Shown: one piece after another, positions 10,578-22,881 of the stretch
How the letters are laid out: each line of letters opens with the position of its first letter
How positions within the stretch are numbered: the stretch's first letter is position 1
Source: Ephydatia muelleri
Lineage: Eukaryota; Porifera; Demospongiae; Spongillida; Spongillidae
Assembly (NCBI GenBank): GCA_013339895.1
Contig: JABACO010000002.1
Coordinates: 4,793,235-4,857,234 of the forward strand
Length of the DNA: 64,000 nucleotides
Reading direction: 5' to 3'
Notes under the pieces: generated by a model
Told to the model about the DNA's origin: nothing
Databases searched by the model: none
What the model saw: only the letters and a program-made list of their open reading frames with translations
Translations under genes and position numbers: made by a program

Positions 10578-12633
10578 CGTTGCCCTGTACGCGCATGCAT
10601 TCCAATGAACATGTTTCGTACGGGGCCGAGTCTAAAATCGGCTGGAACGTTATAGACACTACCGTACAGCCCATTGAACGCCACTAGAGTAACTACTACA
10701 GTAGTGAGACATACGCACATCGTAAGTAGATACCGTTCCTAATTTACTACATGTACCACATGCATATGTACACTCTAGCTTCACCTTTCAATCTCTCAGC
10801 GTAACGTGAAGTTGATTTTTCGGAGGCTCGTTGTCTCAACGGATTTGCAACCTCAGCAAAGTGTTTACTCAAATTAGTTGCATTCACGTGAGCAAAATAC
10901 ATATATAGCTCCGCAAAGAGAAAGATTCATAGTATTTTGTAACTACTTGTGGCTTGTAATTCGTTCATGCTGTGTTTTTGTAACCAATTGCGTTTCGCAA
11001 TTTATGGCAGACAGCATGTGCATGCACACGTTCATGATTTAGTGGTGCTTCAGAGCATTGTAAAGTACAAGTTACATAGACCTGATGACAGGACAATCCA
11101 ATTCATCCGCAATTAGAAACTAACTATTACATACACACGTTCATGAAGAAAATGCATAAACTGAAACGTTTTTTTCAGGTGCAACGAACCTGTGTCCCTG
11201 TCACAAACAAATTAACAAGGTAGGTGGAAAGAAGCTGCATGCTACATAACACTGGCCATGTTTGGAGCATGTCCCTCCTATGCAGAGGATCAAAAATTCA
11301 TAGCAAAGAGAAAGTTAGTTTGCATCTGATCCCACATTACACTTGTATTGCAATTATGGCTCCATTTGTTGGCAACTAATGAGACCAGACATTTTTAGCA
11401 GGTGGAGGGCTACAGTGGACTAAGGAATCCAATACTTGTATGTGTAAATGAGGCATCTTTTACTTTTCTGATCCTTTCTGTAAGGATCAGTTGGTTGAGA
11501 GGGTGTATGAGGAGTACTGAGAGCTAGCTCTAATCACCCTATCCCAAACCCATCTGCAGCAATGTCAAGTTGAAATGCAGTATGTCATCAGTTATTAGTA
11601 CACTGTGGCTCTGATTCTCAGTGCGTAAGAAGCAATGTTAGAGAACATTTCATGCTTTTAGAATGTCAACAAAATTTGAAATCTTGAAAAAAACATACGT
11701 TGGTCCCTTTTCGCAGAAACGATCCCAAGGATTAAATAATACTGTGACTGATGAGTGGTAATCTATTGGCACAAGTGGAAATTCCTTCAAAAATCAAGAA
11801 ATATTGCTGGTGGATACTGGAATTAGGTCAGATAAAAATGCATTTTATGTACTTCTCTACAGAAAGCATTATTTTGCCTCCAGGAACCAAAACGTTTGGT
11901 AATTTAATGAAAGATGAAACTGAATAACAAGATCTCATTGCGTGGCACAAGTGAAGTATCATTACCTTGGATTAGTCAATTATTATCAGTATAGGTTTTT
12001 GCTGTAAATTATTATTCTTTGAAAAAAGGATCAGTGATAATTCACCAAGAAAATCATTCTCAACACGGGCAACAGATAAAACATGCAATGGAATCTCAAA
12101 AACTAGAAAAATTCTAACTTTTACAACTCTGATGACCGCTCATTTCTCTGCATGAATTAGTACAGTACTTGTAACCAACAAGCAGCGGTTGGAAGACTGT
12201 TAAAGTTACATGCACTGACTTGTGTACAAGGTATCCACACTATATTCGGCTATCAAGGGAATGACTTATTTCTTACATTTGCTGACTGCTACTCAAGATC
12301 AATATGGAAGACACCATATATATAGCTACATTTAATGATGCCCAAAACCTTGATCTACAGGACTCTGTTTCAGCGCACCTACCACATGGGAATGCATCAG
12401 CATTCGTGTCACTTACCTGCTCGATACACAGTTGTGTAGTCAAATTCAGACAGCACCTCCAGCCAGCAGTACTATGGTCGTCTACAGGACTTGTGGGAGA
12501 TGGAACCAGGACATTTGACCTCAAACCCATAACCCCATAAGGGTAGAGAAGACTGAGTCCTGTGGGTCCCACAGTGGTGAAATCTACAAATTTACAAATA
12601 TTTGTCACAGGTTGAAAACCAATGTAGTATTGT
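9955..12633. other. Gene-poor stretch with poly-C/poly-G tracts
   Basis: No convincing exon, RNA gene or transposon gene is seen. Short open frames near 10468-10720 are proline runs produced by the G tract. Homopolymers lie at 10333-10350 (18 C), 10531-10542 (G) and 10548-10577 (30 G). Confidence 0.5.
10531..10577. repeat. Poly-G tract with a GCGCGC interruption
   Basis: Twelve G, then CGCGC, then 30 G, ending at GCGTTGCCC. Potential quadruplex former. No transposon end could be assigned to it with confidence. Confidence 0.85.
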
Positions 12634-12692
<59 letters not shown>

Positions 12693-12760
12693 GCGTGTGT
12701 GTATCTTTTTTTGTGTGCGTACATGTGTGTATGCATGTGTATGTAATGCGTGCAGGCATG
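12634..12760. repeat. (GT)n microsatellite with degenerate tail
   Basis: Nearly pure GT repeats from 12634 to about 12688, then GTGCGT and GTATGT variants to about 12760. The His/Thr-rich and Cys/Val-rich open frames across it are artefacts of the repeat. Confidence 0.95.
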
Positions 12761-12769
12761 TGTCTATGT

Positions 12770-13800
12770 AGCTGTTTGTATGCATTATAGGGATGTGAGG
12801 TATTTAAGCCCAAGAAATTCACCTGACACACTACATATTACACTGGCATGCAGGAGATAGCACTCTTATCCCCAGTCCTTACACGAGGTGGCGATTGGTC
12901 CAGTGAAGTACACATTGGTCTCCCTTGTAAGTCATAGCTCTGGTCACCAGGGCCAGTGTCCTGCTTGTCCCTGGGATGTATGCTCTTGTAAGTGGAGGTA
13001 GGGTCCACAAGGGTCCATGAACACTGCCACAGCGTGTTCTGTGTGTAAGGGTTTGGCATGTAGCCGTATTTTGCCATCTGTCCCCAGTGGATGGTAGGAA
13101 ACTATACAGTCACATTGGGTGATGCCAATAGCTGAAAGCTTGGGGAAGAAAGGAAAGCCTTATGTACCCAGCCATCACACTGTGTGTACATTCATATGCT
13201 AGCATTGTTAGGAGTTATGTATTGTATAATGTATTAGTAGCTGAGGTGTAGACAGTAGCTGGTCATCTGCCCTAATCCTACCACTATTTGCGTTTAAAAA
13301 GATGCCGGGTGTTTGCAAAAGTTTATTAACAGGATTATTAATTTAAATGATTTTCATACTGTTTATTAATGAAATATAATTATACAAGCATCGAAAATAT
13401 GGCATCCAATGAAGCCCCAGCTCTTGACAGCAGGGCTCTTGCACAGGACCTCACCGAAGTAAGACTGAGTCTACCATAAATGACAGCAGTGGCCTGGGGA
13501 CTTGTTGCACCACATGGGAATCGCTAGACTAGTGGCAAGAGGAAACAGGGAGTCCCCAGCCCCAGCACCTAACATGATTGCCTAACAGCCATTGGACCGA
13601 CCACTGCTCAATTCAGTGGGCAAAATGGAGAAATTGATATTAATGAGGTGAGGGAGGGGGGGGGGGGAGGAGCGTGTGCGCACCCTGTCGCATGCACAGC
13701 CCCCAAAACTCCACAAGATGATATGCTTATCAGTAATAGGACTAGGGTATCCACCACCAGACCTTACATCACTGCACACATCATCTGCGCTGTGACGGTT
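12770..13800. other. No gene recognised; relatively GC-rich
   Basis: An open frame of 79 codons on the minus strand at 12838-13077 has a protein-like composition, but I recognise no family and see no splice partners. The remainder shows no exon structure. It may be decayed coding or repeat sequence belonging with the branching-enzyme relic next door. Confidence 0.4.
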
Positions 13801-13805
13801 TAGGG

Positions 13806-14155
13806 TCTGGGTCCGAGACTAGGGTGAACTTCAGTTTGGTCACCCGAAGTGGCTGGCCTTCCTACAGCGGGGGGAACAATGATTCACTCCTGTGCCACCA
13901 GTACCTGGTAAAGTTTGACAAAGCCACACAGCTCGATGATGGGCACTCCTTCATGAATGTGCGGGTCGCACATATGTCAGTCTCAAGCACAATGAAGGGA
14001 AGATTATTGTCTTTGAGCATGAAGATCTGCTGGTGAAATTCATCCTCCACCTGTCATCCAGCTATGTGGATGCTAGGGTCCCCAGACTAGTGTCCTTAGG
14101 TGTCGAAGCTTACGCACTGTCCGGTCATTCAAGATTTCAGCACCAGCTCTCATAA
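13806..14155 (+). pseudogene. Glycogen branching enzyme fragment, frameshifted
   Basis: Read with frame changes, the plus strand matches the C-terminal part of eukaryotic 1,4-alpha-glucan branching enzyme. The first piece is LQFGHPKWL at about 13832, corresponding to the conserved NEFGHPEW block. Next is GNNDS with LVKFDKA in a second frame. Next is RTYVSLKHNEGKIIVFE at about 13968-14020, corresponding to the YVS..H.G.K.I.FER block. Last is SGHSRFQHQ at about 14130. The blocks are in the correct order and spacing but lie in at least two frames with stops, and no exon boundaries interrupt them. This is a non-functional relic, possibly a retrocopy. I see no poly-A tail or target duplication. 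Confidence 0.68.
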
Positions 14156-14935
14156 CGTACTCTCACATGCAACTTGATAAAAGTCTCTTCCCTGCATCTA
14201 TGAGTACGCAAACGTTCATGATTCGGCGATAAAATGATAAGGCTTATCAATCACATGACTTGTATGTAAAATCAACCACTTGAAATTATGCCCAAGCTAA
14301 TTATATCTGATTACAGCACCCAATCAGCGCACTTATGTACGCATTGGAAATCTCGCTCAACACAGCTAGGCACATATCTGAAGGGTATATTAAAATACGA
14401 AACCATTATACGTGCTTTCCATGTGTCCAATAACAGCCTGTAAGCCATATTCTGCTATCACGGAGTCCGGTCCCAAGCTGTGCAGGGTTGTACCAATAGC
14501 ATATACCAGTGCTAAGTATCGTTTTCATTTTATCTCCCAGTATACCATGCAGAACAGCAGTTGATAACATGCTTCCACACAGACAACACCACTGTGAATG
14601 AACATCTGTTCTAACTGTAACTTTGATCATCTTCCTTAGCATTGCATTTACTCGTTATTTTCACTCAAATCTACAACAGCAGAAAAGCATGTGCAGATAG
14701 TACTTGCATGAAGCGAGACGACTAAACAAGTTGCTTCCTGTGTATTGTTCTCTTCCTTCTTCTCCACCCGCACTTGGATGAGTTTCTTCTTGTATTTCTT
14801 GAGGTTGATGTGTATTGTTGCATTGAGAGACAGTTTCTTGGCTGGTTGTAATATTGCACGATAGTTGCATTGAGCCACATTGTGGCTTCTGAAAATGATT
14901 ACCAAATGAAAGACAGCAATGTGTACAGTAACCAC
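14156..14935. other. Intergenic, nothing recognised
   Basis: Short open frames only. No exon or repeat that I can support before the foldback at 14936. Confidence 0.5.
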
Positions 14936-15039
14936 TAGCCTCGTCCCCAGGCCCTATTATAATATTAAAGTTAGCGGGACAACTAACTTTAACTGTCCCG
15001 CTAACTTTAATATCAAAATAGGGCCTGGGGACGAGGCTA
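14936..15039. repeat. Foldback (palindromic) miniature element, about 104 bp
   Basis: Two arms of about 45 bp are near-perfect inverted complements. The left arm begins TAGCCTCGTCCCCAGGCCCT and the right arm ends with its complement (AGGGCCTGGGGACGAGGCTA). The arms continue inward through ATTAAAGTTAGCGGGACA and surround a short centre. The outer TA on both sides could be a TA target duplication. No coding capacity. Resembles a MITE that is almost all terminal repeat. Confidence 0.8.
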
Positions 15040-17287
15040 AGTAACACATACAATTCTACTAGAAAAGCTGCGAGGACCAGAAGGAACCATATATAAAAAA
15101 CATACATAACAAGTATACATAATTCTTACCGTTTTACATAATTGTTGGTCATCATTGGTTGTTTAAATTTCTTTCTGATAAAATAGAACATAAGCAAAGC
15201 GACTCTATAAAAACCAATATAAAATAAAGAAACAGATAATGAATATGTGTTCACATAATCATGCTTTGCATGAGCTGTAAGTTTTAGTATCATGGTATAC
15301 GAAATATTAAGAGACAAATACATTTGTTTATGAATTCATTTTGTTCTATTGCTGTTCTAAATCTATTTCTATATGTATGCACACAAATAGTTCCCACTGA
15401 AGAGTGAATAGTAATTTTTTTCCCACGGCCATTTACATATGCTACTACATATCCAGAAATGGCCCATTGTTTTTTTCCACATTGAATTAAAAACATGTTT
15501 AATATACTCTAAGAATCGATTTGATTATAATATGCATTTTTCATGAAAAAAACGTTAAGCACCCTTTTACTAAAATCAAGACATTTAAATTAATTTCAAC
15601 CGCGCATAATTAGTAAAATTTATTCATAAATGTATTTAAAAGATGACGCAAGATATTTAAATATCATGTTAATACCATTCATGACGAAACTTTGGCTCAC
15701 GTGCACATGTAACTTTGATTTAAATCTGGTATAATTAAATAGTAAAATAACGAAAGCAGCTTCTGCGCGAGGGTGTGGCTACTGCGGTACGCCCACGCAT
15801 ATGCAGTTAGTTGATAAATAAATCATGCAACGTATCCCGATAAAGACTGACCAAAACATTCAGAAATCATGTGTGCACACAATATATCTGTTATGCCTCA
15901 TTGCAGTGTGCGATGTGATCTGTTCTTTAAATTTATCATTGTCTACTTGAACCAGCTAGTAGCTCTAACCAATGATTATTGACTATTACAATCCTTGCTC
16001 AAACCCAGTGGGATATGCCTCATGTCATTCTCTTTGTCAGTAGCACTCGAGGCATTACTTTCAAAATGGTTGTATGTTCCAACGCTTTACGTAAGTTCAT
16101 CGGTATACATGAAAAAGCTCGGCGATTTTTATAGACTCTTTTGCCTGGTAACCTCGGACAATGCTCAGTTACAATTTCCACGCTTTTCTTGTTCATTTCA
16201 CTACGTGTAGTTGCGAGCATTATCCGTGCATGCATGCATACATTGTGATACATGCGGTTGATGGTGCATGATCCAATTATGCTGTCATAGTCTGCGATTA
16301 ATTACGTTAAGTGATTGTGCATTATGCAAGACAATACGGTGCAAGATAACATGACTGCACCGCTGCAGTAATGAATGTTTTGAAGTGCAGTTTACCCATA
16401 GCTCTCAATTGCATGCATGGTAAATGCATGATGAAGAGATTAGAACTAACTTGCTGCCCATGCAGGAGGCCTGCATACTTTTACTATCTGTGCGTGTGCA
16501 CCTAAATTGGTGCACGCATTCAATATATGCATGATGCAAATGGTTGCCTGCATATGGTACATGGTTACAATGCAGAGTGCAGCAGATAGTATGCAGGCAT
16601 TGTTTCCTTACAACTACTGGTTATGACAATAACAAGGTCAGGTATTGCATGGCATCTTTCGTGCAGCTAGTATAGTCCTTCACAATTTACTGGGATAAAT
16701 GTTCAGTTGATTTATGATCAAATACGCATGGTTGAATGGATTGATGACTCCAGGTTAAAAGTGACACTGTCAATAAACCTAATGTTCGTGCAAAGGTGAT
16801 CTGCGAGTATGTATTGCATGCAGAGCGATCACGCAATGTAATACGTTATTATTAAAAGGACATTAAATAATAGTCAAATCGGATCAGCTTCAAACGTTCT
16901 ATAGATCTTGCAAATAAAAAAGCGGGGGAAATTAAAGGATGCACCGTACACCGAACTGGCTGATCCGCCGCCATATAAACCTAGTCCCTCGTACATATGC
17001 TCTGAACAGACAATTTGCATGTCTGCGACATGAATTAATTAATCAACGATGACCTTACTATATTATCTCCCACCTTACACGCCAGCTGGCGTGGTCACAA
17101 ATTTCAGATAGAAAGCCGTTTATAATTGGCTGTTCTCAAATGCAGACTGCCCGCATAAGTGACATGTTACCTATATGTTGCTGTAGCGGACCCGTGGGGT
17201 TGGACAAATTTGAACGGTTATGAAGCATCAAATTAGAATCAGAGCGCCACTTCGGCGAATCGCGTCTCAGTTCTTGTATCTCGAACA
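15040..17287. other. Intergenic, nothing recognised
   Basis: AT-rich, with alternating GCATGCAT-type motifs around 16200-16560. No exon series, RNA gene or transposon gene is supported. Confidence 0.5.
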
Positions 17288-17300
17288 CCCCCCCCCCCCC

Positions 17301-17334
<34 letters not shown>
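17288..17334. repeat. Poly-C tract, 47 nt with one T
   Basis: Thirteen C, one T, then 33 C, ending at GTTTTCGTACTC. The 3' flank carries an inverted-looking ACCAGGGCTCCACGAACCCC block. The open frames crossing it are homopolymer artefacts. Confidence 0.9.
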
Positions 17335-17335
<1 letters not shown>

Positions 17336-18515
17336 TTTTCGTACTCAACCAGGGCTCCACGAACCCCGGCCCCTTACCAAAATACTGCATGGATCCGCCC
17401 CTGCGAAGCGGGGATGTGGCCAGTAATAGTTTGTGAACATTTTGCGAGTTAATAAACCTAACAATCATTATTTAGTTTAAAGCTTCATGTAATGGTACAT
17501 ACATGTAGCCGGCCGTGTTTCTGTTATGACGACCATTTATTCAACAATGGTCAAAATGGCGGCGCCAGTAACCGAACATTGTTTAAAGGCTCCCCGAACT
17601 AGAAATATCTATGTAATGGAAAAAACAAATGGCATGAAAACATGTACCAATGTGCTGCAAATTATAATAAAGGGTGGCAACTCAATTTTTCGTTAAGATT
17701 CAATTTTTAAAAACAGTGGAATACAGTAATTAGGTCAGAAAACATTGATTTTGTGTACATATTAATGGGAAGCTATGTTTTGCTTTCCCGAACTGAAATC
17801 TTCAATGTAATAGTATATATATTTTTGCACAGTTTGCACCTTACAACCTTTCTACACGTAAAAATGAGGTGGCAAATGTTATATAACTTGCGGTTAGTTA
17901 ATTAAATTCAAGAGTAACCATTTTTCATACATTTAAATAGGTGTAAGTCTAACTTTGTTTTGAATACATCCGAACCATTAGCACTTATAAATTCAAACCA
18001 CACTATCCCTATGTACTAGCAAGGGAACACATACTATTGGATGTCTTTTTGAACACCATCACTTTCCTGGTGACCGCTGATTTCTGCATATGATGCACAA
18101 AGAGAATCCTTATGTGAAGCTGGGAAGTCTTGACATAAGCATATTACAGAGCTGGAATGGGCTGAAGACATCAGTCAAAATATGGAACAATACCTCTATA
18201 ACTGCATGCTGGTATGCTATCACCTTACCACAATGCCATCCTCTGAAATGCACTCCACTGTGCTATCATCAAAGGAAAACCACTCATTGTTGCGCTTGCC
18301 ATATGTAGTCAGGTATACGTAAGAACCGTACGATAGAGTACTGTACTTACAGTAGCTAGCGCTCGCCCGGGAGTCGGGACATTACACTTATTTGCATGAA
18401 TGCATGTATGACGTATGCTTCGTCAATGTATCATGCACGATAAATAAATTGCAGCGTAATTCCCAAAAGTTCAAAGTGGTCTATCTACTTTTGTTTCTTA
18501 ACTTTCTTTTAAGAA
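17335..18515. other. Intergenic, nothing recognised
   Basis: AT-rich sequence; no exon or element boundary identified. Confidence 0.5.
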
Positions 18516-18573
18516 ACAGTTAATTCGACACTGATTCGCGCGATCACGCGCGAATCAGTGCCGAATTAACTGT
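18516..18573. repeat. Short perfect-looking hairpin
   Basis: ACAGTTAATTCG, then CACTGATTCGCGCG, a 4-base loop, and the complement of both arms through TAACTGT. One bulged base. Possible miniature foldback element or structured RNA; no further support. Confidence 0.7.
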
Positions 18574-18699
18574 AACCGTTTCATACGGTCATACAAAATT
18601 AACTTAACCAGTAGTTCGAAGTTCGGTTCGAATTAAGTCGGTTCGGTTCGATGTTTCCAGCGATTGAAGGCCTAAAGTTGGTGACAAGGATGGATAACA

Positions 18700-20129
18700 T
18701 GAGTGACTAACAACAGCCAAATTATGGGACAGTTCCCTAAACTGTTTCGAGGATTGGGGAACGTCAAAGACCCATATCACATACAACTAAAACCCAATTC
18801 TCGACCTCATGCCCTATACACTGCCAGGAATGTACCATTTGCTTTACGAGACAAGGTGAAAGAAGAGCTTAGGAAGATGGAAGTGGCAGGTGTAATTTCA
18901 CGCGTAGTCGAACCTACTGAGTGGTGTGGATGGTAGTTGCTCCTAAAAAGAATGGAAGCGTCAGGATCTGTGTAGACCTTAGGCCTCTTAATGAGTGTGT
19001 CCTTCGGGAAATTCACCCGATACCAATGGTGGATGAGACACTAGCTTTGCTTTCAGGAGCCCAACTGTTCTCCAAGCTTGATGCAAACAATGGGTTCTGG
19101 CAAAGTGCCTTTATTACACCAAATGGACGCTTCTGCTTCAACAAACTGCCTTTTGGAATCTGTAGTGCACCTGAGCATTTCCAAAGAGTCATGAGTAGGA
19201 TCCTGAATGAACTGGAGGGAGTGGTTTGTCTGATTGACGATACCTTGGTTTTTGGACACACAAAAGAGGAGCATGACAGGAGGCTCACAGCAGTATTAAC
19301 TAGTTTGGAAACAGCTGGAGTAACGCTGAACAAGGATAAGTGTTTCTTTGGTCAAGAAAGCTTAAAGTTCCTGGGTCATGTCATCGACAAGGAAGGGATA
19401 CGGCCAGATCCAGACAAGACAGCCGCCATTTGGGATATGCCTGCCCCACAAAACATCTCAGACCTCAGGCGGTTTATGGGCATGGTGACACAGTTGGGAA
19501 AGTTCACACCAAACCTTGCAGAGTTAAGCCAGCCACTGCGTGACCTACTAAGTAGTAAGAGATCATGGAACTGGGGACCAAGCCAAAGAGAGGCTTTCTC
19601 ACTGGTTAAGATGGAATTGAGCAAACCATCAGTGCTAGCTCACTATAGTCCTACTGCAAGAGTCAAGGTCACTGCAGATGCTTCCTCGCATAGACTTGGT
19701 GCTGTGTTAACACAGTTGAACAAGGGCGAGTGGCGACCGGTAGCATTTGCATCCAGGTCAATGACTGAGACAGAACATCGATACGCACAAATAGAGGAGG
19801 CACTTGCAGTAACCTGGGCTTGTGAAAAGTTTCGTGACTATATTCTGGGAAGAAATTTCGACATTGAAACTGACCACAAGCCACTCGTCCCTCTTCTAAG
19901 TTCGAAACAGCTTGACAGTCTCCCTCCATGGGTACTGCGATTCTGGCTCAGACTCATGCACTACAGTTATTCAATCACCCATGTACCAGGAAAACTGTTA
20001 TACACAGCTGACACCCTATCTCGCGCACCGGCAACAAACTCCACTAAAGACCTTATTTCTCTGCAGGAGGAGGCTGAGTTAATTACAGACAGTGCAATTC
20101 AGTGTCTTCCAACTACAGGGAGAAATTGA
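18700..20129 (+). pseudogene. Ty3/gypsy reverse transcriptase and RNase H, frameshifted
   Basis: The RT begins in one frame (18703-18936, including the FALRDKVKEELRKME region) and continues in another from 18921, so one indel of 1-2 nt lies at about 18920. RT motifs follow: VRICVDLRPLN, FSKLDANNGFWQ, FNKLPFGICSAPE and an active-site loop VCLIDDTLVFG, with leucine where Ty3-type enzymes normally have tyrosine or histidine. RNase H follows with KVTADASSHRLGAVL, a glutamate in the IEEALAV helix and TDHKPL. The frame ends at a stop just as the integrase frame (from 20102) begins, so pol is split at this point too. Confidence 0.85.
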
Positions 20130-21349
20130 AAGAGTTTTCTGCTTCACAAGCATCTGATGCGGTTTGTTCCCAGGTGATGAAGTACTGTCAATTTGGGTGG
20201 CCAGAGAAACACAGGGTTACAGATGATATCAAACCCTACTGGACACTCAGAGGATACTTAACAGTTCACAATGGGCTACTGTTGTATGGGAGACGCATTG
20301 TTATCCCAGTAGCAAGACAAAGGGAAATCCTAGAGAAAATACATCAGGGACATCTAAGCATCCAAAGATGCCGACTGAGAATAATGGAGTCTGTTTGGTG
20401 GCCGGGTGTCTCAGCTCAAATGGACAAGATGATAAAGCAGTGTCACATGTGTGCTAAAGAGGCAGTTGCACACAAGGAGCCAATGATTGCAGCACAGCTC
20501 CCCACATACCCCTGGCAAAAGATAGGGTCAGGCTTGTTTGAACTGAACGGGGCAACGTACATGTTAGTGGTGGACTACTTCTCCAGATATATTGAAGTAG
20601 TTCAAGTGACTGTAACCTCTTCAATGGGAATTATTGAGAAGCTGAAGCCCATGTTCTCCAGACAGGGGATTCCAGAGTTTATGGTCAGTGACAATGGGCC
20701 TCAATATTCCTCCCACGAAATGAAAGAGTTTGCTCAACTTTATGGATTCACCCATATCACCTCTAGTCCAAGATACCCACAAAGTAATGGCCAGGCAGAA
20801 AGAGCTGTACAAACAGTAAAGAAACTCCTTAGAACATCAGGTGACTTGTACCTATCAGTGTTGAACTACAATGCCACTCCTATGCCATGGTGCGGATTCA
20901 GTCTATCTGAGCTACTTATGGGTAGGATAGTTCGTACTACGGTCCCCCAGGTGGCTGAGCACTTCTGCCCCAAGTGGCCTTTCCTTGACCAGTTTTATAG
21001 GAAGAATCAGGAATTCAAAAGGCAACAGGAGAAACAGTACAACCGGTGTCATCAAACCCGTCCTCAGCTAAAACTGGAGGAAGGGGAGGAAGTATGGATC
21101 AATACAGATGGCAAAAACACCCGAGGATATGTAACATCCTCGGCGAACACCCCTCGGTCTTACCTGGTAGACACACCTGCTGGACAACTGAGGAGGAACC
21201 GGAGTCATCTGACGATCATCCCATCACCAGCTGATGAACTACCTACAGATAGTGACGACACTGAGAGTACTGCTACTCAGGAGGTTCTGCCTGAGTCTAC
21301 AGCAGGCCTGAACAGGCTAAGGAGACCATACCCTTGTGTAACTCAGTAA
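20102..21349 (+). pseudogene. Ty3/gypsy integrase with first catalytic Asp replaced
   Basis: About 415 codons. The HHCC-type zinc-binding region (HQGH...CHMCAKE), the integrase core (VDYFSRYIEV, VSDNGPQ, NGQAERAVQ) and a basic C-terminal part are visible. In relatives the core opens with an aspartate just before LFELNG; here the text reads GSGLFELNG, i.e. glycine, so the first residue of the DDE triad appears lost. The frame overlaps the RT frame by 28 bp in a different phase. The copy is therefore unlikely to encode an active integrase, even though this reading frame is unbroken. Confidence 0.8.
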
Positions 21350-21410
21350 AGACGCGATCTCAAACTGGAACCAGTATTAGACCTCCCATCAGATATCGTG
21401 GAGGGGGAGA

Positions 21411-21542
21411 TGTAGTGTAATGATGTATATACATAGGATCACGTGGGGACATGACATCATTACCGATATAGGATTTGGCGTGTGCATGTTCATGTGTTGT
21501 GTATCCGTTTGGATCGTTGAAATAAAGCGTGAATACACTACA
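21411..21542 (+). repeat. 3' LTR of the Ty3/gypsy element
   Basis: Starts TGTAGTGTAATG after a purine tract and ends AATACACTACA. An AATAAA signal lies at about 21521. No matching LTR is seen upstream of 18640. Confidence 0.75.
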
Positions 21543-22631
21543 ACTAGAGGCTTGAAAAACAATGTCTATCAGTATTCACCCCCTCCCCCCCCCACACAAT
21601 CAATCTCTCTCAACAAAGCAACACAACACAACATATACTCATGCAACTGATACACATGCAAGTCTACATGAACTAATATACAATGAATACAAATCTACAC
21701 TATTTCAATTCAAAATCAAGGCCGATGATGGATTGTTGGCATTGTGCAGACATTAACGACAGTTCTAGAACATTGGCACATGCTCAATTCATTTTGAGAG
21801 TGTTGTTTATCCTTGGGAATTTGAAACAAAAATGCAGTTGTTCAGTGCTTAACTGCATGAATGCCACATTAGAGTATAAATTCTCTGTCATCTATATGAA
21901 AACATTCTGAGTGTTTTTAATTGTTAGAGCAATTCTACTCTCAGGAAAGCATTGCACACGAGCACAGAGATGATAATACAAGTTGAAGTTCAAATCAAGG
22001 AAATATGAAAACAACCTGCTTTAATGTGTCTCCACATTCAAATCTACTAAAAAGTAATTTTATTTAGGATCACTGAATGCCTCCACCACCACAGACACGC
22101 ATACAAAGCTGATATCCCTGGTTTCTCTAGGTCACAGTGTAGAGATGCAGCAACATTTCCTTAACAAAAAATGAAAGCAATGACAGCCTATCTAGTTGGT
22201 CAATAGGGAGAGATTTGATTACTACTGACTGTTTTCATGCATTCTACAGTATTTTTGGTGTTGTGGATAATGTCCAACTAATAAGCTTTGCATTGTTGCG
22301 ATACAACACACTGCTCAATGTACCCAAATTTTGAAGAATTGTATTTTTTGGGGAGATTAGTACGTCATTAAAACTTGAAACATTACTAAGGTTCTTTGGC
22401 CGATACTGATAAGTCACTGTCATGACATACATTTGGTCTTGTGTGTGTGTGTCATGCACGTGTGTGTAGCGGTGTATTGCCGAAAGAGGCCAGGTAATAT
22501 ATGACAACACAAGGATACAGCAGTATAATGAAATTGTGGAATTAACCATTGAGCATCCAAATTCACTGAACTTCTACTGTCAGAGATACTAATGATACTA
22601 TATGCACAATCCCTGCAGTTTGTTGGCTCAT
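21543..22631. other. Intergenic, nothing recognised
   Basis: Sequence between two retroelements. Short open frames only. Confidence 0.5.
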
Positions 22632-22881
22632 TGTAGAGGACCGTATAGTAACGTGCTATCGTGCCGACGCTGTAGACCACCAAAACTATACTACACTGCA
22701 GCAGTATACATTAATGCAGGCCAATAGCTCAGAGAACTCTCAATCTCATCATGTTCATCTATATTTCCAACATACGTGCATGCTTATATATACATACACA
22801 TATCACCAACTTTAACCTCAAGTTCATATTACAACACTTTAGTTCAACCTTCTGAATGCAGCCTTGTTGACAGGTTACTGT
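22632..22881 (-). repeat. 3' LTR of the Gmr1-like element
   Basis: About 250 bp, matching 27368-27628 base for base except for an 11-bp gap after CATATCACCAA. In plus orientation it begins TGTAGAGGACCG and ends near GTTGACAGGTTACTGT, so the exact terminus (…GTTGACA or 9 bp further) is uncertain. Confidence 0.9.

Larger units (their letters stand above)
18640..21542 (+). mobile_element. Ty3/gypsy retrotransposon, 5'-truncated, with 3' LTR
   Basis: The element carries RT-RNase H and integrase frames, a purine tract GTGGAGGGGGAGA just before 21411, and a 132-bp 3' LTR with inverted ends TGTAGTGTA...TACACTACA. Gag, protease and a 5' LTR are absent from the window to the left, so the copy is truncated. 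Order RT then integrase is the usual Ty3/gypsy order, unlike the element at 22632-27628. Confidence 0.85.

Noticed and set aside
12273..12785. 170-codon frame with a Thr/His repeat
   Set aside because: It crosses the GT microsatellite and has no supporting motif or splice context.
17136..17468. Glycine- or proline-run frames on both strands
   Set aside because: Homopolymer artefacts around the 47-nt C tract.
21560..21650. CRISPR-like or tandem direct repeats
   Set aside because: Only short CACA/CAAC word repetition; no spaced direct repeats. CRISPR arrays are not expected in animal DNA and none is seen anywhere in the window.
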